In this document: positions 1 to 5,386 of the stretch, piece after piece
Numbering within the stretch: position 1 is the stretch's first letter
Layout: each line of letters begins with the position of its first letter
Source: an uncultured Pseudodesulfovibrio sp.
Lineage (GTDB): Bacteria > Desulfobacterota > Desulfovibrionia > Desulfovibrionales > Desulfovibrionaceae
Assembly: GCA_947259235.1 (NCBI GenBank)
Contig: CAMYLL010000197.1
Coordinates: forward strand, 1-5,653
Direction of reading: 5' to 3'
DNA length: 5,653 nt
The notes under the pieces: model-generated
What the model saw: only the letters and a program-made list of their open reading frames with translations
Databases searched by the model: none
Told to the model about the DNA's origin: nothing
Position numbers and translations under genes: made by a program

Positions 1-756
1 ATGGCGGGGTTTCACGCCTGTGATACAGCCTATCATGATTGGAGCCACACCCTTGACGTCCTGCTCGCCACGGCGCGGCTTCTCCACGGCATCCACCTGG
101 TCCGGCAGGAGCTGTCGCCGCGTATCGTGGGCCTGGCCCTGGTGGCGGCCCTGTTTCACGACTCGGGTTACCTCCGCCGCAGGGACGAGAACGGATGCAC
201 CGGCGCCCGCTTCACCCTGACCCACGTATCCAGAGGCATCGACCTCCTTGAAGACTATGCGAACGACAGAGGCTGGCCCGTGGCCGACCTGCTGGACATG
301 GAATCCATGATCCGGTGCACGGACATGGGCAGCCCGGTCGAATCCCTGGTCCACACCAACATAGAGACCATGCTTGCCGCCCACGCCCTGGCCACGGCGG
401 ACGTCGTCTCCCAGATGGCGGACGACCTCTACCTGGAAAAGCTGGAGCTGCTCTTTGCCGAGTTTGCCGAAGCGGGCATTTCGGACTACACCTCCGAATA
501 CGACATGGCATCCCGGGTCAAGGGGTTCCAGGCACTCATGCGCGTCAGACTGGAAAACACCCTGTCAAACATCATCGGCTGCGTCGACGCGCACTTCAAG
601 AACCGCTTCAATGTGGAGCGGGACATCTATTCCGAAGCGATCAGTCGCAACATGCAGTACCTCGGGACCCTGCTGGAACAGCACGGCCGTGATTATCGCA
701 GGGGGTTGCGCCGTGGCCTCAGCCGCAGGAGCCATCCAACGCTGATCGCCGCATGA
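1..756 (+). CDS. HD-superfamily metal-dependent phosphohydrolase-like protein (probably 5'-partial)
   Basis: The reading frame is open from the first base and ends with TGA at 754-756, giving 251 visible residues. The order of conserved residues fits the HD superfamily: a YHxxxHxxDV block (H12, H16, D19), the FHD doublet (H53-D54), a later H75, and an Asp in a TADVVSQMAD stretch (D134). These would be the metal ligands of a helical phosphohydrolase core. The YHxxxHxxDV pattern also resembles the first metal-binding block of class I cyclic-nucleotide phosphodiesterases, but the substrate cannot be read from sequence. The rest (about 145-230) is helical and charged, and the tail (231-246) is Arg-rich. 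The YH motif sits only 11 residues from the first Met and no ribosome binding site is visible, so the true start probably lies upstream and the Met at 1 may be internal. No signal peptide or membrane span is seen in the visible part. HD family membership is fairly secure; nucleotidase, (p)ppGpp or cyclic-nucleotide activity is open. Confidence 0.75.
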   Translation: MAGFHACDTAYHDWSHTLDVLLATARLLHGIHLVRQELSPRIVGLALVAALFHDSGYLRRRDENGCTGARFTLTHVSRGIDLLEDYANDRGWPVADLLDMESMIRCTDMGSPVESLVHTNIETMLAAHALATADVVSQMADDLYLEKLELLFAEFAEAGISDYTSEYDMASRVKGFQALMRVRLENTLSNIIGCVDAHFKNRFNVERDIYSEAISRNMQYLGTLLEQHGRDYRRGLRRGLSRRSHPTLIAA

Positions 757-821
757 TTCCCATAAGCCTTTCGACCCACGCCATCACCCCAGTAGATATT
801 TATTTTGCAAAAACCGGGGAG

Positions 822-827
822 TTGACA
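822..827 (+). promoter_or_regulatory. Possible -35 element upstream of the 548-aa gene
   Basis: A perfect TTGACA lies in the 119-bp gap between the HD gene and the next gene. It is preceded by an AT-rich stretch (about 791-813) that could act as an UP element. No good -10 sits at 16-18 bp: the hexamers at 844-850 match TATAAT poorly, and better AT-rich hexamers (838-843, 852-857) are wrongly spaced. It may be a promoter needing an activator, or a chance match. Confidence 0.25.
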
Positions 828-875
828 TAGGGTTTTGTGTAAATTCACCACGATACAGGATGAAATCGGGACAGC

Positions 876-2522
876 ATGAGCGCACCACCGGAAGCTGGCG
901 ACCCCCATCTGGACAAGGCCCAGCGACTTGCAGCCTACCAGAAAAAACTTCGCGCATTGAAAGAGCGCTCATCGCTGCGCGAGGTCATGGAACGCGAGCT
1001 CCTGCTTGAATTCATCAGAGTAAACCACTCGAATATCAGTGAATACCCGCTTCTGAAGGCGCAGCAGAAGAGCGTCATAGAGCTGCTGTGCGGCCGCATG
1101 GGCCACCCAGGCTACGAGTATATCCATACCCACATCTCGGGCTTCATAGTCCAACTGGCTCACTACGAAAAAGCCATCAGGACCAAGGACCAGGCCCGGA
1201 CCGCCGAGCTGCAGACCGGCCTTATCAATACCGAGTCCATGCTCGTCAAATGCGTTCAGGGCATCGTCTACGCCATGGCGCTGATCACCGACAACTTCGA
1301 AGAGATAGTTCTGCGCTATTTCGGCCAGACTGCCCTCAAGGAATACAGCTCCCTCATAGAAACCCACGAGCTGGACGAGCGGTTCTGGCAGGCATTCGTT
1401 CAGCAGTTCATCGCCAAGCGCGTCAAGGAAGCCCATGGCGAAATCCTCGACGGAGAACGCTTCACCCTGACCAAGGAAAAGAATTTTCTCATCATCCGTT
1501 TTCTCTTCGACGACATCCTGGCCAAGCTCAACCCAACCGATCAGGTCATCGAAAAGACGCGCATCCAGAAGAGCTACGTCGCCAGCCGCACTGAATTTGA
1601 AGGCCGCAGGCGGGCAAAGCTCGTCCAGACGGTGCTGACCAAAGGGGCGGCCAGACTCTCACAGGCCAAAGAGCTCACCAAGAACGAGCTTCTCCAGGCG
1701 GCGCGCATCACCTGCATCGATCCTGTGGGCCAGGACTTCGACACCCTCTATGAAAAACGCAGCCTGCAGCGTCCGAGCGCCGAGGAGGCGGAGACTGGCG
1801 CAGACCGCGACGCGGCGACCGCACAGCTCAAGAAGGACCAGATCGAATTCAAGTTCCTGATGGACCAGGTCGTAGCCGTGGGCATGGGTGCGGCCATAGC
1901 CCTCGGCCGCACAAGCGACCACTTCTACAGCGCCCTTGAGGAGTTCGTGCCGGAACAGATCGAAGGCATCCGCCCCCTGGCCCGGGACTTCAGCATCCCG
2001 ACCCTGGAAAAGATCCTCTTCTTCCTGCTGGAGAGCCACACGATCCACATCCTCCGGGAAACCGGCCGGGAGGAAGGCGGCAAGATCCAGGTACGCAGCG
2101 GCCGCGCCAGACGGGTTCCCGCGACCACGGTGGACGGGCTGCCCTCCATGTCCAAGATCCGCAAGACCCAGCTTTTCGCCAACGACGTCACCCGCGAGGG
2201 CATGCTTCTGTTCAAGCCCAAGACCGCCAAGCAGATGATCGCCGCCATGGACATGCTCAGCCTCGAACCCGAGCTCAAGGAGGCATTGACCGCCCTGTGG
2301 CGGGACGCGTTCTTCCGGGTGGACATCATGGTCCTGATCAACCTGGAGCAGGTGGCCAGAACCACCACGAATCTCAAGGCCAAACTGTCGGAAATACTCC
2401 AGAAATACGGCGTGTCCAAACGAGACATCCAAGCCCAGAGGGCCAACGGCTCCCAACCGCCCGGACCCGAGGCAGGCCCACCCCCGCAGGCGGAACCGGC
2501 CCCGGAAACCCCCGGTTCATAA
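876..2522 (+). CDS. Uncharacterised 548-residue charged helical protein with proline-rich tail
   Basis: I do not recognise this protein and assign no function. It starts at ATG 876 behind a weak purine stretch (GGGA at 868-871) and ends with TAA at 2520-2522. Its codon use looks like that of its neighbours, and the frame is intact over 548 codons. The protein is mostly predicted helix with many Lys, Arg and Glu residues. A basic helical section spans roughly residues 226-276. A low-complexity acidic linker (about 298-318) separates an N-terminal part (1-297) from a C-terminal part (319-520). The last 22 residues (527-548) include nine prolines and look disordered. There are only three cysteines (72, 126, 280). 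I see no signal peptide, no clear membrane span, no Walker motif, and no obvious helix-turn-helix or zinc-binding motif. It is likely a cytoplasmic protein, perhaps a scaffold or one using charged surfaces. It appears monocistronic: a 119-bp gap precedes it and a convergent gene follows. Confidence 0.85.
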   Translation: MSAPPEAGDPHLDKAQRLAAYQKKLRALKERSSLREVMERELLLEFIRVNHSNISEYPLLKAQQKSVIELLCGRMGHPGYEYIHTHISGFIVQLAHYEKAIRTKDQARTAELQTGLINTESMLVKCVQGIVYAMALITDNFEEIVLRYFGQTALKEYSSLIETHELDERFWQAFVQQFIAKRVKEAHGEILDGERFTLTKEKNFLIIRFLFDDILAKLNPTDQVIEKTRIQKSYVASRTEFEGRRRAKLVQTVLTKGAARLSQAKELTKNELLQAARITCIDPVGQDFDTLYEKRSLQRPSAEEAETGADRDAATAQLKKDQIEFKFLMDQVVAVGMGAAIALGRTSDHFYSALEEFVPEQIEGIRPLARDFSIPTLEKILFFLLESHTIHILRETGREEGGKIQVRSGRARRVPATTVDGLPSMSKIRKTQLFANDVTREGMLLFKPKTAKQMIAAMDMLSLEPELKEALTALWRDAFFRVDIMVLINLEQVARTTTNLKAKLSEILQKYGVSKRDIQAQRANGSQPPGPEAGPPPQAEPAPETPGS

Positions 2523-2555
2523 CCTCGCACACACCATCCCGTTGCCCCAAACGAC

Positions 2556-2591
2556 GAACGGCGACGAGCCGTTCTCCAGGCGCGTCGCCGT
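2556..2591. repeat. Overlapping alternative inverted repeats in a convergent intergenic region
   Basis: Two mutually exclusive stems share one arm. GAACGGC (2556-2562) pairs with GCCGTTC (2568-2574) across a 5-nt loop. ACGGCGACG (2558-2566) pairs with CGTCGCCGT (2583-2591) across a 16-nt loop. The site lies just past the stop of the 548-aa gene and before the stop of purU on the other strand. It could help terminate transcription in both directions, but no U-tract follows on either strand, so intrinsic terminator function is uncertain. Confidence 0.4.
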
Positions 2592-2605
2592 CCATCGTAC
2601 AGCGG

Positions 2606-2622
2606 TCCGGCCGTGTGCCGGA
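2606..2622 (-). terminator. Small hairpin immediately after the purU stop codon
   Basis: TCCGGC (2606-2611) and GCCGGA (2617-2622) form a perfect 6-bp stem with a 5-nt loop. The hairpin directly abuts the purU TGA, which occupies 2623-2625 on the minus strand. The stem is GC-rich, but no T-run follows in the purU direction, so this is at best a weak or factor-assisted terminator or an mRNA 3'-end stabilising hairpin. Confidence 0.3.
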
Positions 2623-3504
2623 TCAGCGCCGAAAGACTATCGTCTTGTTGCCGTCCACTATGACGCGGTCCTCCAGGTGCCACTTGACGGCCCTGGCCAG
2701 CACGTGACGCTCGATGTCCGCGCCCAGCCGCTTGAGGTCGTCGAGATCGTGGCTGTGGGTGACGCGGATGACGTCCTGTTCGATGATCGGCCCCTCGTCC
2801 AGCTCCTGGGTGACGTAGTGGGCCGTGGCCCCTATGAGCTTCACCCCGCGCTCGTGCGCCCGGCGATAGGGGTCCGCGCCCACAAAGGCGGGCAGGAAGG
2901 AATGATGAATGTTGATGATCCGTCCGCTGAACCGGGACACGAAGTCCGGCGTGAGGATCTGCATGTAGCGGGCCAGGACGATGAGGTCCGCCCGCCCCTC
3001 CATCAGCTCCATCATGGCGTCCTCGGCGGCCACCTTGTCACGCAGCGTCGGCCCCACGGGCACATGGTGAAAGGGCACGCCGAAGTGCTCGACCGAGCCG
3101 CGCAAATCCGGATGGTTGCTGATGACCATGGTCACCTCTGTCTCCAGATCGCCCCGCTTGGCACGCCACAGGAGTTCCATGAGGGCATGGTCCACCCTGG
3201 AGCAGAGAATGGCCATCTTCTTGGGCTCCCAGACCGGGCTGAGGCTCCAGTCCATGATGAAGCCGTCCGTCACCTCGCGGGCAAACTCCTCGCGCAGCCG
3301 CTCCAGCCCGTCGAGGTCGAGACCGGGCAGATAGAACTCGTTGCGCATGAAGAAACGGCCGCCCTCCGGGTCTGTCGAGTGCTGATTGGAGTGGATGATA
3401 TTGGCATCCTTGCGGTGCAAAAAGCCGCTGACTGCGGCCACAATGCCGGGCTGGTCCGGGCAGGTGATGAGCAGCCGGACGGTGCTCTCTTTGGATTCGG
3501 TCAT
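2623..3504 (-). CDS. purU: Formyltetrahydrofolate deformylase PurU
   Basis: PurU hydrolyses 10-formyltetrahydrofolate to formate and tetrahydrofolate, balancing one-carbon pools and supplying formate for purine synthesis. The 293-residue product has the expected two parts. An N-terminal ACT-type regulatory domain covers about 8-85 ([20 protein letters not shown] at 11-30). A formyltransferase-fold hydrolase domain covers about 95-290. The catalytic triad is present: N198 and H200 in the NIHHSFLP block and D236 in LDEGPII. The 36-residue H-to-D spacing equals that of PurN-type formyltransferases. I chose ATG at 3504 because the ACT domain then starts about eight residues in and the length is near the usual ~280 residues. 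An in-frame ATG at 3585 would add 27 residues rich in Ser, Gly and Pro with no family likeness, although a GGAG lies 3 nt before it. purU is divergent from gmhA and convergent with the 548-aa gene, so it is probably transcribed alone. Confidence 0.95.
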   Translation of the reverse strand: MTESKESTVRLLITCPDQPGIVAAVSGFLHRKDANIIHSNQHSTDPEGGRFFMRNEFYLPGLDLDGLERLREEFAREVTDGFIMDWSLSPVWEPKKMAILCSRVDHALMELLWRAKRGDLETEVTMVISNHPDLRGSVEHFGVPFHHVPVGPTLRDKVAAEDAMMELMEGRADLIVLARYMQILTPDFVSRFSGRIINIHHSFLPAFVGADPYRRAHERGVKLIGATAHYVTQELDEGPIIEQDVIRVTHSHDLDDLKRLGADIERHVLARAVKWHLEDRVIVDGNKTIVFRR

Positions 3505-3535
3505 GATCTGTATCGCCTGGTTCGTTATGAATGAC

Positions 3536-3555
3536 TCCGGCCGAGGATGGCCGGA
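3536..3555 (-). repeat. Hairpin in the purU leader
   Basis: TCCGGCC (3536-3542) and GGCCGGA (3549-3555) form a perfect 7-bp stem with a 6-nt loop, 31-51 bases upstream of the purU ATG at 3504. If transcription starts further upstream, this hairpin would lie in the mRNA leader and could affect translation. It could equally be a dyad for a DNA-binding protein. I recognise no known riboswitch here. Confidence 0.35.
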
Positions 3556-3647
3556 ACCGGAAGTTGCAAGGTCCGAAGAAGGCATCTACTCCAAAAATCC
3601 GCCGAACAAAAGCCCCTTGTATGCGCCTTTTCCGGGATGGAACCCAA

Positions 3648-3674
3648 TTGCGTCCGCACCTGTTTTGCTATAGG
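3648..3674 (+). promoter_or_regulatory. Candidate sigma-70-type promoter of the gmhA operon
   Basis: An extended -10, TGCTATAGG, lies at 3666-3674 (TG, one base, then TATAGG at 3669-3674). A TTGCGT hexamer (3648-3653) lies 15 bp upstream as a possible -35. The spacing is short, but an extended -10 tolerates this. The predicted transcript would start near 3681 and have a leader of about 35 nt containing the gmhA ribosome binding site. Confidence 0.35.
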
Positions 3675-3701
3675 GTCTGACCCACAAAAACGTAACCTTT
3701 C

Positions 3702-3706
3702 AGAGG
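3702..3706 (+). promoter_or_regulatory. gmhA ribosome binding site
   Basis: AGAGG is placed 8 nt before ATG 3715. It decides the start against the longer open frame reaching back to 3547, whose first 56 residues do not resemble any GmhA sequence. Confidence 0.7.
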
Positions 3707-3714
3707 TATATTTC

Positions 3715-4335
3715 ATGTCTGAAGCCGCACTCAAGAAAGTCATGGACCACGCCGCCGCCGGACTGACGGCCCGCAAGGCGTTCTTCGATACCAAGGCAGA
3801 GCTCGTGGTGGAGATTGCCCGCGCCATGGCCGTGTGCCTGGCCAGCGGAGGAAAGGTCATGTTCTGCGGCAACGGCGGCAGCGCGGCCGACTGCCAGCAT
3901 CTGGCCGCGGAGTTCACCAACCGCTTCAAGCTCGAACGTCCCCCGCTTCCCGGGCTGGCCCTGACCACCGACACCTCGGCCCTGACCGCCATCGCCAACG
4001 ACTACAGCTTCGACGAGGTCTTCTCCAAGCAGCTCCAGGCCCTGGGCCGTCCCGGCGACATCCTGGTGGGCCTCTCCACCTCCGGCACGAGCGCCAACGT
4101 CATCCGCGCCATGCGCGAGGCCAAGCGCAACAACATAGTCACGGTAGGCATGGCGGGACAGAGCGGCGGCGAGATGGCGGCCGTGGCCGACTTCCTCGTC
4201 ACCGTCCCCTCCGCAGACACGCCGGTCGTCCAGGAGATTCATATTTCAGCCGGGCACATGATGTGCCATCTGGTGGACCACTTCCTTTTTGAGGCAGTGG
4301 CCGAGCTGACCCCGTTTCTGCCGCAGGAGGGATGA
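3715..4335 (+). CDS. gmhA: Sedoheptulose-7-phosphate isomerase GmhA
   Basis: GmhA converts sedoheptulose 7-phosphate to D-glycero-D-manno-heptose 7-phosphate, the first step of ADP-heptose synthesis for the lipopolysaccharide inner core; it is cytosolic. The 206-residue product is close to the family length of about 190-200. It is a single SIS domain: the phosphate-binding NGGSAADCQH block at 53-62, the STSGTSANVI block at 121-130, and a C-terminal QEIHISAGH block at 173-181. By comparison with E. coli GmhA, the zinc and catalytic residues H62, E66, Q173 and H181 are all present. The start at ATG 3715 is supported by AGAGG 8 nt upstream. No hldE or gmhB is adjacent, so later heptose steps must be encoded elsewhere. 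The stop (TGA 4333-4335) overlaps the earliest possible start of the downstream receiver gene, which suggests a two-gene operon. Paralogous SIS isomerases exist (DiaA, phosphosugar isomerases), but the catalytic residues favour GmhA. Confidence 0.93.
   Translation: MSEAALKKVMDHAAAGLTARKAFFDTKAELVVEIARAMAVCLASGGKVMFCGNGGSAADCQHLAAEFTNRFKLERPPLPGLALTTDTSALTAIANDYSFDEVFSKQLQALGRPGDILVGLSTSGTSANVIRAMREAKRNNIVTVGMAGQSGGEMAAVADFLVTVPSADTPVVQEIHISAGHMMCHLVDHFLFEAVAELTPFLPQEG
4325..4330 (+). promoter_or_regulatory. Strong Shine-Dalgarno inside the gmhA 3' end, deciding the receiver start
   Basis: A perfect AGGAGG lies in the last codons of gmhA. It is 1 nt from ATG 4332, which is too close, 7 nt from the in-frame GTG 4338, which is ideal, and 16 nt from ATG 4347, which is too far. 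Spacing therefore favours GTG 4338 as the receiver start. Confidence 0.6.
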
Positions 4336-4337
4336 CC

Positions 4338-4739
4338 GTGCCCTTGATGCGCGCGCTTATCGTGGAAGACACGCTCATCAATCAGGAATATCTGAAGATG
4401 ATCTTGTCTGCCTGGGGCGAATGTCAGGTAGCGGAATCGGGTGAACAGGCCGTGGACGCCTTTGCCGGAGCCCTGGACTCCACGCCGTTCGACGTCGTCT
4501 TCATGGACGTCATGCTCCCCGGAATGGACGGGCTCCAGGCTCTGGAGCGCATACGGGCCCTGGAGCATGACAGGGGCATCCAGCCGGAAAAAGTCGTCAA
4601 GACGATCATCACCACGGCCATGGACGACGAGACGCCCATACGAAGCAACACTGACGACCACGCCATTTCCTTTGTCGCCAAGCCCGTCCGCCAGGAAACG
4701 GTGGAAGCGGCGCTGAGGCAATTCGGCCTGATAGACTGA
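4338..4739 (+). CDS. Stand-alone response-regulator receiver (CheY-like) protein
   Basis: This is a single receiver (REC) domain of 133 residues with no output domain, so it probably signals by protein-protein contact or as a phosphorelay intermediate. All hallmark residues are visible, numbered from GTG 4338: the acidic pair E10-D11 (LIVEDT), phospho-acceptor D57 (VVFMDVMLPGMDG), the conserved Thr at 92/93 (ITTA) and Lys115 (AKPV). The fold should therefore be phosphorylation-competent. The LINQEYL helix 1 and LPGMDGL loop resemble receivers associated with hybrid histidine kinases. GTG 4338 is chosen because AGGAGG is 7 nt upstream. ATG 4332 would give a 4-nt ATGA overlap with gmhA but leaves 1 nt to the Shine-Dalgarno; ATG 4347 would begin MRALIVEDT. 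No histidine kinase is in the window, so the partner is unknown. Translation is probably coupled to gmhA, and a strong inverted repeat lies 17 nt after the stop. Confidence 0.9.
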   Translation: MPLMRALIVEDTLINQEYLKMILSAWGECQVAESGEQAVDAFAGALDSTPFDVVFMDVMLPGMDGLQALERIRALEHDRGIQPEKVVKTIITTAMDDETPIRSNTDDHAISFVAKPVRQETVEAALRQFGLID

Positions 4740-4755
4740 TCCGGCGCGCCCGGTC

Positions 4756-4805
4756 CGACGCAGCAGGCCCCCGCCGGAATGATCCGGCGGGGGCCTGCTG
4801 CGTCG
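4756..4805. terminator. Perfect 23-bp inverted repeat with 4-nt loop between convergent genes
   Basis: Bases 4756-4778 and 4783-4805 are exact reverse complements around an ATGA loop. The stem is GC-rich, with CCCCCGCC opposite GGCGGGGG. It lies between the receiver gene (stop 4737-4739) and the convergent 127-aa gene (stop near 4837), a typical place for a bidirectional terminator. No T-run follows on either strand, so it differs from a classical intrinsic terminator. It may act through the very stable stem alone, with Rho, or as an RNA-stabilising end. The right arm ends in the palindrome CGTCGCGACG (4801-4810). Confidence 0.6.
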
Positions 4806-4836
4806 CGACGTCACGGTCTCACGGCATGGAGTGGGA

Positions 4837-5220
4837 CTAGAACTTCTCGCGCCGGATGCGGATGGTCAGCCCCTTGGTGCGAAGATGCCCAGCCAGACGC
4901 TCGGCGCGCTTGAGGCTCGGCACGGTGCTGACTACCAACTGCGCCATGCCCGACTCATCCCAGACCCAGATGTTCTCAGCCAGGACGAGACCGCTGGCGC
5001 GGACTTCATCCAGAAGGCGCTCGCGGGCGGCGTCGCGCTCCTCAAGGGATTCCTTTTCGAGCGCCTCGCCGCAGACCAGAACCCACCAGCCGAGAGGGCG
5101 CACCTCCGGGTCCATTTCCTCGCCGAAGCTGCGGCCTATCTCGGCCGCCTGCCCCTGACGCACCGAAGCGGTCATGCGCAGGATACTTTCCTCGACCTGG
5201 GCAACGGTGTTGCTGGCCAT
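4837..5220 (-). CDS. Uncharacterised 127-residue protein with a weak SPOR-like alpha/beta pattern
   Basis: I do not recognise this protein. ATG 5220 is chosen because GAGGA lies 3 nt upstream (5224-5228, minus strand). An in-frame ATG at 5280 has no ribosome binding site, and the longer reading (from 5316) adds a basic stretch without pattern. From ATG 5220 the product begins with an acidic, helical section (1-38). Then come a hydrophobic strand GWWVLVCG (44-51), a charged helix (53-78), a strand with ENIWVW (82-87), another strand AQLVVSTV (93-100), an amphipathic helix (101-117) and a basic end. This strand-helix-strand, strand-helix-strand order, together with the RAERLAGHLRTKGL segment (105-118), loosely recalls the SPOR fold. 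There is no signal peptide or membrane anchor, which argues against a periplasmic peptidoglycan-binding role. It is convergent with the receiver gene and divergent from the small membrane-protein gene. A weak promoter may exist on the minus strand (TTGCAC at 5281-5286, GAAGAT at 5258-5263, 17 bp apart). Confidence 0.7.
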   Translation of the reverse strand: MASNTVAQVEESILRMTASVRQGQAAEIGRSFGEEMDPEVRPLGWWVLVCGEALEKESLEERDAARERLLDEVRASGLVLAENIWVWDESGMAQLVVSTVPSLKRAERLAGHLRTKGLTIRIRREKF

Positions 5221-5386
5221 GCTTCCTCTATGCCGGTCCGTCTCGTGGGCGGACTGAATCTTCGTGCTCTTTGGTCCCATGTGCAAAGGATAATCCGGCG
5301 CATGCCGACTTGGCAAGGGGGTTGTACCGTTGTTTCACGCATTTCCAGCCCCTTGCGCACGGGATGGACGCGGTGTACTCAGTGAT
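5221..5386. other. Divergent intergenic region upstream of the membrane-peptide / GMC pair
   Basis: This 166-bp spacer separates two divergent starts. It holds a sigma-54-like element (listed separately), a 5-bp dyad GTCCG/CGGAC (5236-5240 and 5250-5254) and a small CGGC/GCCG dyad (5296-5299 and 5304-5307). An open frame enters the right end from a TTG at 5330, with an AAGGGGG stretch 8 nt upstream; I regard it as an unlikely start because it overlaps the putative promoter. Confidence 0.5.
5311..5326 (+). promoter_or_regulatory. Sigma-54-like -24/-12 promoter element
   Basis: The bases match TGGCACG-N4-TTGCW at 10 of 12 fixed positions: TGGCAAG at 5311-5317, four bases, then TTGTA at 5322-5326. 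The -24 GG (5312-5313) and the -12 G (5324) are 12 bp apart, as required. The mismatches are C to A at 5316 and C to T at 5325, the second in the usually conserved -12 GC. The predicted transcript start is near 5336, about 50 nt before the ATG at 5387. No enhancer-binding regulator gene is seen in the window. Confidence 0.35.

Larger units (their letters stand above)
3505..3714. other. Divergent purU / gmhA intergenic region
   Basis: This 210-bp spacer must carry promoters for both genes. In the gmhA direction an extended -10 is visible (listed separately). In the purU direction I find no convincing -35/-10 pair: a CATAAC hexamer (minus strand, 3524-3529) has no matching -35. The spacer also holds the purU leader hairpin. 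No small gene with a credible ribosome binding site is seen, apart from the doubtful N-terminal extension of purU. Confidence 0.6.

Noticed and set aside
822..850. TTGACA region as a sigma-54 promoter
   Set aside because: The -24 GG is GA and the GT further on is one base out of register with a -12 element, so the required spacing fails.
969..1436. Minus-strand open frame of 155 codons inside the 548-aa gene
   Set aside because: It looks protein-like at first sight, but it is the reverse complement of a helical, Glu/Lys-rich coding region, which produces Leu/Phe-rich antisense frames. No start signal is seen.
2556..2622. CRISPR-like or short tandem repeat array
   Set aside because: The similar short words are inverted-repeat arms of hairpins. 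There are no regularly spaced direct repeats of CRISPR length anywhere in the window.
1659..2683. Two long minus-strand open frames (265 and 252 codons) opposite the 548-aa gene
   Set aside because: They are typical shadows in GC-rich DNA. Their compositions are unnatural (His/Gly-rich or Arg/Ser-rich), the sense frame is intact, and no promoter or ribosome binding site supports them.
2542..3534. Long plus-strand open frame (330 codons) opposite purU
   Set aside because: It lies antisense to a gene with a clear catalytic triad. Its translation looks like the mirror of GC-rich codons and has no credible ribosome binding site or family pattern.
3547..3714. Upstream extension of gmhA from ATG 3547
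   Set aside because: The extra 56 residues do not resemble GmhA, overlap the likely promoter, and the AGAGG at 3702-3706 clearly serves ATG 3715.
3700..4242. Minus-strand open frame of 180 codons opposite gmhA
   Set aside because: It is antisense to a gene with all catalytic residues in place. It is rich in Gly, His and Val from codon mirroring and has no independent support.
4239..4814. Minus-strand open frame of 191 codons opposite the receiver gene
   Set aside because: It runs through the perfect hairpin and antisense to an intact receiver domain; no family pattern is visible.
4831..5385. Plus-strand open frame of 184 codons opposite the 127-aa gene
   Set aside because: The minus-strand gene has a ribosome binding site and a sensible strand/helix pattern. 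The plus frame has no start signal and runs through the divergent promoter region.
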